Below, one piece after another: positions 20,101 to 22,765 of a stretch of 22,765 nt of DNA; the first letter of the stretch is position 1; the number at the start of each line of letters is the position of its first letter. The position numbers and the translations under genes were made by a program. The stretch is from Priapulus caudatus (Eukaryota > Priapulida > Priapulimorpha > Priapulimorphida > Priapulidae): the NCBI RefSeq assembly GCF_000485595.1, contig NW_014578073.1, positions 70,308 through 93,072 on the forward strand, in the 5' to 3' direction. A model generated the notes under the pieces. It searched no databases, was not told the DNA's origin, and was given only the letters and a program-made list of their open reading frames with translations.

Positions 20101-22376
20101 ACGTCAATACACATTCTAACCCTAGCAATACCGTTTCTTGGAGCTAAGTCTCAGCTAGAACCGTCAGCTTTCAGTTTCAGTACTGAAAGTGAAATAGCGT
20201 CCGCTCCTAATTTCTGAGAACTCTCACAGTCACCAGGTTTTTTGCTCATTCCCGTTCTATATCAAAACAAATATTGTAGTTAGATTATTTATAAATCGGG
20301 TCAACACAGCTATTACTTACAGGCTTACAACTCAGTGACGTGGTCAACGGACAATATCATATGAACATGGCGAATGCACTGATCACAAACAACATGCTTC
20401 AACAACAGCAACAGTCACTTCTACTCATAGTTCTAGATTTTCTCACTACGTAGCAGCACTAACTTCTTATACAATGCTCAAACTCCACGACAGATGGCGC
20501 TTTCGGTCTTGTTTCTGCATAGACTGGTGCTAGCTCCCACCTCAATTACTCGCCAATATCACCCTAAGCCGAGAGGTAGAACCAGGTACCAGTCTAGCTC
20601 ACGCATTCAAGTATCCCGAAGGGGCGCTGCATGCAGTTTGTATTGCCTTTGCTATTGTTCGCTATTGTTCTAGTCGAAGTGAATACTATAAAACACATTT
20701 ATATCTGTTTAAACGAATATTAAATTACAATTTAGTAGTTCAAAGTTTAACTTAGATTTTGATCAAATAATTTTTTTGGGTAAGAGTCCCATCATGCATC
20801 TCGATTAACGCCATACTTGTTTTTGGATTTTGAAAATTAGGAATTTCAAAATGTGGAAACTAGATTGGACGCGTTCATCATTAGTCGTCGCTATAGATTT
20901 TGGCTGAACACGCTATTATTAAACGTTTCGCATGGAATTATTATTATAAAGCTGTTATCATAAAACGACTATGTAGACAATAACTGCATAAGGATGTGGA
21001 TATATCGGTCTATATGGAACCTCGTGTGTTGCTGTGTGTTTGATTACGCCGTATTCCTTTTAGTTGATTTTGCAGCGAAGTTGTCGTTAAATGCTGCGAG
21101 GTATGTATGGTAATTTCATTACATTCAATTCTCTATGCAGTCGTTAAAATAAACATATATTTATTTCATCTGTGCAGGGTCACTTGGGCTCATAGGGTCT
21201 ATGTCCCCCAGGTTAGGTACTGCCGGAACGTAGGTTACGGTCCACAGGCACTTGACTTGGAACGTCTCAATAAAAAAAAGGTAAATAAACACGAAATGTA
21301 CCAAAGTCTTAATGTTTCTCTACTCTATTTCACCTGTAAATGCCGGTCAAATGCTCATCTGCAACACACAAGTACACCGAACGCCCGCCCGTGCTTAGCC
21401 TGACCAGGCTGTGCGACGGATTGTCTATACTACGGATTGTCTATACTACATTTGGACGGTATTCTAACCTTAGCAATACCGTTTCTTGGAGCTAGCCCGT
21501 GCTGTGCTGCATGCACAAACAACATGAATAAGTTAAGAGAGCAGGTAGGAAAGCGGGATTAAAAAATTCGTTTGACGCTCGCTTCATTTCACACCATCAC
21601 AGCTCGAATACACATACTACAGCTTCCATCTTGGTATCTATGTGTACATAAATGTTCACTTGTTCGAATTATAACTCTGGCCTTTGTTCTTACCTACTCC
21701 CGCCAGCGATATCTCGTGAAATCCTGCAGGAAATGTTCTCTCCAACGGCATGACAACACTGCACAATGCCATGGCATGACAACACTGCACAATGCCATGG
21801 CATGACAACACTGCACAATGCCACGGCATGACAACACTGCGCAATGGCACATCGTTACGCTGCTACTCCATTGCAGGTGAAAGTGTTGAAATGCATGTCA
21901 GAGTTGAAGGTGGAGAACGCTGTACTGGGTCAGTACGTCGGGAATCCGGACGGTGAGGGTGATGTGAAGAATGGTTACCTGGATGATCCGACCGTGCCGA
22001 AAGGTAGCTAGCCATCGTGTGATCACTCCGACCGTCTCTCACGCTAGGCAGCCATCGACTAAACATCCTTACCGCTCTCCCTCAGTCGTCATGTACTCAC
22101 TGACGATGCGTTAACGTTGCAGCCATCGCGTAGAAAATAGACAAGGCGCGGTGAAATACTTCTCGCCGATGCAGCTTACACGTGGCTGGGTGAGGCACGT
22201 GGCGCCATCGGGTGGGAACATTAGCAGGTTGTTAGAGCATGCTGACTGCAGCTACTGATGTCTGCGGTGGTTGTGGTTGCTTGTAGGCTCGGTGACACCG
22301 ACGTATGCCTGCATCGTTGCTTACATCAAGAACGAGCGGTGGGATGGCGTACCCTTCATCATCAGGAGCGGCAAAG
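8010..22376 (+). CDS. G6PD: Glucose-6-phosphate dehydrogenase, exons 1-10 (3' part outside the window)
   Basis: This enzyme oxidises glucose-6-phosphate with NADP+ in the first step of the cytosolic pentose phosphate pathway. Exons: 8010-8117 (from the candidate ATG), 9881-9918, 10339-10447, 10690-10764, 11037-11179, 13013-13171, 13390-13515, 13767-13860, 21877-22003 and 22287-22376. All have GT-AG borders and matching phases, giving 356 codons plus one base. Conserved motifs are intact: GASGDLAKKK (NADP fingerprint), [23 protein letters not shown] (residues about 194-202, the family signature), [19 protein letters not shown] with the catalytic-type His, [11 protein letters not shown] and ERWDGVPF. 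Residue numbering runs about four behind the human enzyme, so roughly 155 residues lie beyond the right edge. Intron 8 is about 8 kb and contains antisense genes. No frameshifts were found. Confidence 0.96.
8861..9164. mobile_element. Short hAT-like non-autonomous element, copy 1
   Basis: 304 bp bounded by CAGGGTTTC and its inverse GAAACCCTG, flanked on both sides by TCTAA. CAGGG-type ends are typical of hAT elements, although their usual target duplication is 8 bp and only 5 bp is clear here. There is no transposase frame. Confidence 0.5.
9306..9609. mobile_element. Short hAT-like non-autonomous element, copy 2
   Basis: Same ends (CAGGGTTTC / GAAACCCTG) and TCTAA flanks as the copy at 8861-9164, 304 bp, differing by a handful of bases. 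It is part of the second tandem unit. Confidence 0.5.
9881..9918 (+). CDS. G6PD: G6PD exon 2 (38 bp)
   Basis: The acceptor is TTTGTTTCAG and the donor GTAGGT. It encodes [12 protein letters not shown] plus the first two bases of a Trp codon, completing the GASGDLAKKK cofactor motif started in exon 1. Confidence 0.95.
9919..10338 (+). other. G6PD intron 2
   Basis: No gene was seen. It ends with a TC microsatellite at about 10289-10327, which probably serves as the polypyrimidine tract of exon 3. Confidence 0.8.
10339..10447 (+). CDS. G6PD: G6PD exon 3
   Basis: The acceptor is TGTACCCAG and the donor GTATAA. Its first base completes the Trp codon. It reads [20 protein letters not shown] and ends ADPFMK. 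The YARSK segment equals human YARSR, near the cofactor site. Confidence 0.95.
10690..10764 (+). CDS. G6PD: G6PD exon 4
   Basis: 75 bp, phase 0 at both ends, between CACATGCAG and GTATTG. It encodes [20 protein letters not shown] and GSYDK, matching human NSYVAGQYD. Confidence 0.95.
10778..10898 (+). repeat. CT-rich microsatellite in G6PD intron 4
   Basis: About 120 bases almost entirely of C and T, made of CTCTCT runs with TATAT and GCC interruptions, just after the exon 4 donor. Confidence 0.85.
11037..11179 (+). CDS. G6PD: G6PD exon 5
   Basis: The acceptor is TCTTTCTTCAG and the donor GTACGT. It reads [19 protein letters not shown] and includes [17 protein letters not shown], ending in AG of a split Arg codon. 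An alternative CTAG acceptor four bases downstream would break the frame. Confidence 0.95.
12377..12584. mobile_element. MITE-like inverted-repeat element flanked by TA
   Basis: 208 bp between TA dinucleotides at 12375-12376 and 12585-12586. The ends TTGTAAATTC and (inverted) CTGTAAAGTC begin imperfect terminal repeats of about 45 bp sharing TTTCGTGG and CAATTTTCGTGG. The interior has further TTCGTGGATTT palindromes. TA target duplication and long inverted ends fit a Tc1/mariner-type MITE. There is no transposase. Confidence 0.7.
12767..12826 (+). repeat. TG/CG alternating microsatellite
   Basis: A strict purine-pyrimidine alternation of GT and GC dinucleotides for about 55 bases, a composition able to form Z-DNA. 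Confidence 0.85.
13013..13171 (+). CDS. G6PD: G6PD exon 6 (active-site signature)
   Basis: The acceptor is GCCGCACAG and the donor GTGGGT. It encodes [14 protein letters not shown], then [26 protein letters not shown] is the G6PD family signature that binds substrate. Confidence 0.97.
13390..13515 (+). CDS. G6PD: G6PD exon 7
   Basis: The acceptor is TCTCTGCAG and the donor GTATGC. It encodes [18 protein letters not shown] and [19 protein letters not shown], both strongly conserved in animals. Confidence 0.96.
13767..13860 (+). CDS. G6PD: G6PD exon 8
   Basis: The acceptor is AAAACCAG and the donor GTAGGT. It encodes [20 protein letters not shown] and ends DIRDEK. The His in MQNH aligns with the catalytic base of the human enzyme. 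Confidence 0.96.
13908..13981 (+). repeat. 26-bp minisatellite, left piece (about three units)
   Basis: Unit CAATGCCATGGCATGACAACACTGCA with variants. It ends abruptly at ACGGCATGACAACACT (13966-13981). The stop codon of the antisense gene lies inside this piece. Confidence 0.9.
13964..15913 (-). CDS. Multi-repeat winged-helix / cold-shock-like protein, 649 aa, nested antisense
   Basis: Single open exon from ATG at 15913. Four units of about 65 residues (roughly 12-79, 104-170, 187-253, 278-345), plus a fifth at 455-520, share the pattern FFxxxLxxWG...SQASxxVRxxVGxxxxxFxxFLxRHxxxFxVxGxxVxL. This resembles the winged-helix repeats of Egalitarian-type and LOTUS-like RNA-binding proteins. Two other units (about 367-435 and 568-640) have a GxVxxLLPxxGFxSxKxxxxFF start and a GDxLxFD...WxAxxV end, as in cold-shock/S1-like beta barrels. 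RNA binding is inference. There is no nuclease or transposase domain. The TATA box is 46 bp upstream of the ATG. The stop lies in flanking minisatellite DNA with no AATAAA near, so the true C-terminus may be lost. Family call moderate; open frame certain. Confidence 0.65.
   Translation of the reverse strand: MSSASTGSGVEDDAVTFYTQAFTDWGVEEVTITKLMGKRSQASADVRKAVGKSVKQFVSFLMRRTDGFEIRGDRVRRLIDVASDTDSVSKSESRSEAPAESENNAALFVRDIFLKFGRNEVEVKTLYIEKSKASLATHRVLGANLQEFSSFLKRHANLFCVKGEIVTLAQKTVKSGSVDGDTLSGSIECIDYFRKTCLMRSESCIDLRRLAGRRAQASPELRAYLTDIPTTCQFIKKHCKFFSVDEEDEVSLVSGTKAVVASDLRIQGIPPLTAGADAPSVVYLTELIKKEGGKATLHKLAQLVRNSISSIQTIVGRNAESVHNFLLRYNKVFLVDPKWWVSLCCANAGAATASQFTGNSSRDIVGAAGTVSMLLPTCGFLSYKGLSKVYFNPQSTDKGSSEDLLSAYKIGDRLYFDAIPGGPKATCEWRAVRVSREPLEPAALTAKCNNNISGDTSIDAILLSLVRKRLYMDGSVTLCKLEELAGSDAVRCSGIARKSISVTDFVRSHSDEFLLDGDLVMPVKEPQRFNVVVKPAAAQSSKVTSKACKPRDANLLLSVTQPSLTAQKGKVINLLPQLGFVSFKKGIAFFHKRQFIGMPADADLTVELKIDEVLHFDCTEGKPDAKAEWAATSIWRPGSRERDASVVMP
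15953..15959 (-). promoter_or_regulatory. TATA box for the 649-aa gene
   Basis: TATATAA on the minus strand, 46 bp before the ATG. The same box and spacing recur in copy 2 (19403-19409), and the neighbouring gene has TATAAATA 44 bp before its ATG. Confidence 0.6.
16030..16714 (-). CDS. Two-unit winged-helix-like protein, two-exon model
   Basis: The long open exon begins near 16641 but has no usable ATG. Joining 16714-16693 ([10 protein letters not shown]) to 16625-16030 across a 67-bp GTGAGA...TTCTAG intron restores frame and gives about 205 residues starting [20 protein letters not shown]. Two repeat units follow. The first has [24 protein letters not shown] and VSAEDVAFL; the second has [30 protein letters not shown] and GRFVSLV. 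These are the same family of units as in the 649-aa neighbour 117 bp downstream. The frame ends NVTHAD at 16030. Splicing into the neighbour looks unlikely, because available donors are phase 0 and the acceptors need phase 1. Function unknown; an RNA-binding role is inferred from the fold only. Confidence 0.55.
16751..16758 (-). promoter_or_regulatory. TATA box for the two-unit gene
   Basis: TATAAATA on the minus strand, 44 bp before the proposed ATG at 16714. It is conserved in copy 2 at 20286-20293. Confidence 0.55.
16784..16847. repeat. Foldback hairpin, 28-bp arms
   Basis: Arms 16784-16811 and 16820-16847 pair at 25 of 28 positions around an 8-base loop; the core is ACTATAGCCCGC. A related half-arm occurs at about 7333-7351 (GCAGGCTATAGTTACTAG). 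It starts a few bases after the duplicated segment ends. Confidence 0.85.
17116..17177. repeat. Perfect 20-bp inverted repeat around an AT tract
   Basis: TATCAGGAGTGTATAATATA at 17116-17135 is repeated in inverse at 17158-17177, with an AT-rich loop that also pairs in part. It would extrude as a long hairpin. Confidence 0.92.
17460..17492 (+). repeat. TTCG tetranucleotide microsatellite
   Basis: Eight uninterrupted TTCG units; on the opposite strand GAAC/CGAA repeats. Confidence 0.9.
18039..18140 (+). CDS. FLN: Clean filamin exon C copy
   Basis: Between GACTTGCAG and GTAAGTG. It reads [20 protein letters not shown], then [13 protein letters not shown] and a split codon. Human filamin A has [20 protein letters not shown] at this place. 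The frame is intact, unlike its twin at 1737-1837. Confidence 0.9.
18488..18625 (+). CDS. FLN: Clean filamin exon D copy
   Basis: Between TGTTTACAG and GTAAGTG, 138 bp. It reads [20 protein letters not shown], then [20 protein letters not shown] and VVTEPG. It matches human repeat 22 residue for residue over most of its length. It has no poly-C tract. Confidence 0.92.
18662..19363 (-). pseudogene. Truncated second copy of the 649-aa winged-helix gene
   Basis: Starts with the same [15 protein letters not shown] and keeps an open frame for 234 codons through two and a half repeat units, then runs into microsatellite and filamin intron sequence (tail CVCVYIYIQ, stop near 18614). By eye there are about 15 substitutions against copy 1 in 702 bp, about nine of them changing residues. 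The TATA box at 19403-19409 is kept. It lacks both cold-shock-like units, so it is a fragment whether real or assembled. Confidence 0.8.
19486..20249 (-). pseudogene. Broken second copy of the two-unit winged-helix gene
   Basis: The proposed ATG at 20249 and TATA box at 20286-20293 are kept. After FSSKLLQW the codon GGA of copy 1 is TGA here (about 19765), ending the frame. The rest ([12 protein letters not shown] onward) continues in frame after the stop. The change creates TG|GTGAGTA, a good donor-like site. A 70-bp element sits exactly at the exon 2 acceptor. Confidence 0.75.
20077..20146. mobile_element. 70-bp micro-element with 9-bp target duplication
   Basis: The insert begins TAATCCGACCAGGCTG and ends TTTCTTGGAGCTA, flanked by AGTCTCAGC at 20068-20076 and 20147-20155. 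Copy 1 has a single AGTCTCAGC at this place, i.e. the empty site. There is no coding capacity. A 9-bp duplication is typical of Mutator-like elements, but the family is not established because the inverted ends are only about TAGC/GCTA. Confidence 0.85.
20314..21743. other. Unassigned segment, right part of G6PD intron 8
   Basis: Apart from the 99-bp element at 21396-21494 nothing is recognised. An exon-like stretch at about 21179-21281 (after GTGCAG, before GTAAAT) reads [20 protein letters not shown], but no family is apparent. The rest is AT-rich. Confidence 0.5.
21396..21494. mobile_element. 99-bp relative of the micro-element with 9-bp target duplication
   Basis: Begins TAGCCTGACCAGGCTGTG and ends CCGTTTCTTGGAGCTA, flanked by GCCCGTGCT at 21387-21395 and 21495-21503. 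The interior has ACGGATTGTCTATACT-type direct repeats and an ACGGTATT...AATACCGT inverted repeat. It shares both ends with the copy at 20077-20146. Confidence 0.85.
21744..21848 (+). repeat. 26-bp minisatellite, right piece (about four units)
   Basis: The same unit as at 13908-13981. It begins with ACGGCATGACAACACT (21745-21760), which is identical to the last 16 bases of the left piece. Exon 9 of G6PD follows 28 bases later. Confidence 0.9.
21877..22003 (+). CDS. G6PD: G6PD exon 9
   Basis: The acceptor is CTCCATTGCAG and the donor GTAGCT. It encodes [20 protein letters not shown], then VGNPDGEGD and YLDDPTVPK. It continues exon 8 exactly (human RDEKVKVLKC), which shows that the 8-kb gap between them is one intron. 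Confidence 0.96.
22287..22376 (+). CDS. G6PD: G6PD exon 10
   Basis: The acceptor is TTGCTTGTAG and the donor GTAGGTAA. It encodes [20 protein letters not shown], then [10 protein letters not shown] and the first base of an Ala codon. The next exon lies outside the window. Confidence 0.95.
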
Positions 22377-22765
22377 GTAGGTAAACGATGCAGGTGAGGG
22401 AATCATGCGGGGCGAATATACGTAATATATATACGTGTGTATATCAAGAGTAAATAATCACAAATCGTGATAATACTATCACGTAATTTGTAATGATTTA
22501 CTCTTGATATGTATATATATATATTGATATATATATATGTAACGTTTTTCCCCGTTACGTGGGACTCTCCCACTGTTCGACCACTGGATTGTACACGTCG
22601 CACAAGAACAAACAACACAACTCAAAAATGACAGTGTTTACGCCGGGAATAGGTCCGGGGCTTTTATTCCGCTCTGGTCAGCAGGCCAGAGTGGGCATAA
22701 AACGGTACAATATTCCTCGCAGCGTACGGCTTGAGTATAGCTAGCAAGATACAACTAGGCACTAG
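22377..22765 (+). other. G6PD intron 10, partial
   Basis: No exon is seen before the window edge. It contains the palindrome at 22441-22510 and TA microsatellites on both sides of it. Confidence 0.7.
22441..22510. repeat. 70-bp imperfect palindrome flanked by TA repeats
   Basis: ATATCAAGAGTAAAT at the left end is exactly inverted at the right end (ATTTACTCTTGATAT), and the inner CACAAAT/TGATA segments also pair with a few mismatches. It is similar in design to the hairpin at 17116-17177: short unique arms embedded in AT dinucleotides. Confidence 0.88.

Larger units (their letters stand above)
18662..20313 (-). repeat. Duplicated segment, copy 2
   Basis: Counterpart of 15212-16778. Differences include a 70-bp insertion (20077-20146), a 6-bp deletion (SY lost from GDHSYRCP), one nonsense change and scattered substitutions. 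The left edge joins a CA/TA microsatellite at the end of a filamin fragment. Confidence 0.92.
13861..21876 (+). other. G6PD intron 8, about 8 kb, with nested material
   Basis: It is over four times longer than any other intron in the gene. It holds minisatellite pieces at both ends, two antisense genes, a damaged second copy of most of both, a displaced filamin fragment and small mobile elements. Confidence 0.9.

Noticed and set aside
21179-21281. Exon-like segment reading [20 protein letters not shown] between GTGCAG and GTAAAT
   Set aside because: Only a faint, unconvincing likeness to known proteins, and no partner exon in a compatible phase.

Overview
This is animal nuclear DNA. It carries two intron-rich metazoan genes in the same orientation: the 3' end of a filamin gene (about 1-6015) and most of a glucose-6-phosphate dehydrogenase (G6PD) gene (about 7.6 kb to beyond the right edge). 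Introns have GT-AG borders and are mostly 0.2-2 kb. There are many microsatellites, minisatellites and short palindromic elements. A compact invertebrate genome fits best; the phylum cannot be settled from the sequence. I saw no tRNA, rRNA or CRISPR array.

Layout. 1-3682 holds seven filamin exons (end of repeat 20 to repeat 23, human FLNA numbering). They are in the right order but riddled with 1-2 base indels, and one is interrupted by about 60 C's. 4152-4947 holds the last two filamin exons (hinge and dimerisation repeat), which are clean. 4948 to about 6015 is a probable 3' UTR and 6016-7619 is a repeat-rich intergenic region. 7620-22376 holds G6PD exons 1-10, covering about residues 1-356 of the roughly 515 in human G6PD. 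All ten are in frame, with phases that match across every intron.

G6PD intron 8 is about 8 kb and is the odd part. Its two ends carry pieces of one 26-bp minisatellite. Between them lie: two open minus-strand genes built from repeated winged-helix-like units (Egalitarian/LOTUS-like) and cold-shock-like beta units, each with a TATA box about 45 bp before its ATG; a second, damaged copy of most of that pair; and a clean copy of two filamin exons that belongs to the gene at the left edge. A 70-bp element with a 9-bp target duplication sits in copy 2, and the matching empty site is present in copy 1.

Two readings compete for intron 8. One is a real composite insertion into a minisatellite, followed by duplication. 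The other is an assembly artefact, in which displaced contigs or an alternative haplotype were placed inside the intron while the filamin end was filled with unpolished long-read sequence. The clean filamin copy, the poly-C tract and the missing filamin exon favour at least a partial artefact. The winged-helix genes, the mobile-element footprints and the G6PD gene stand either way.
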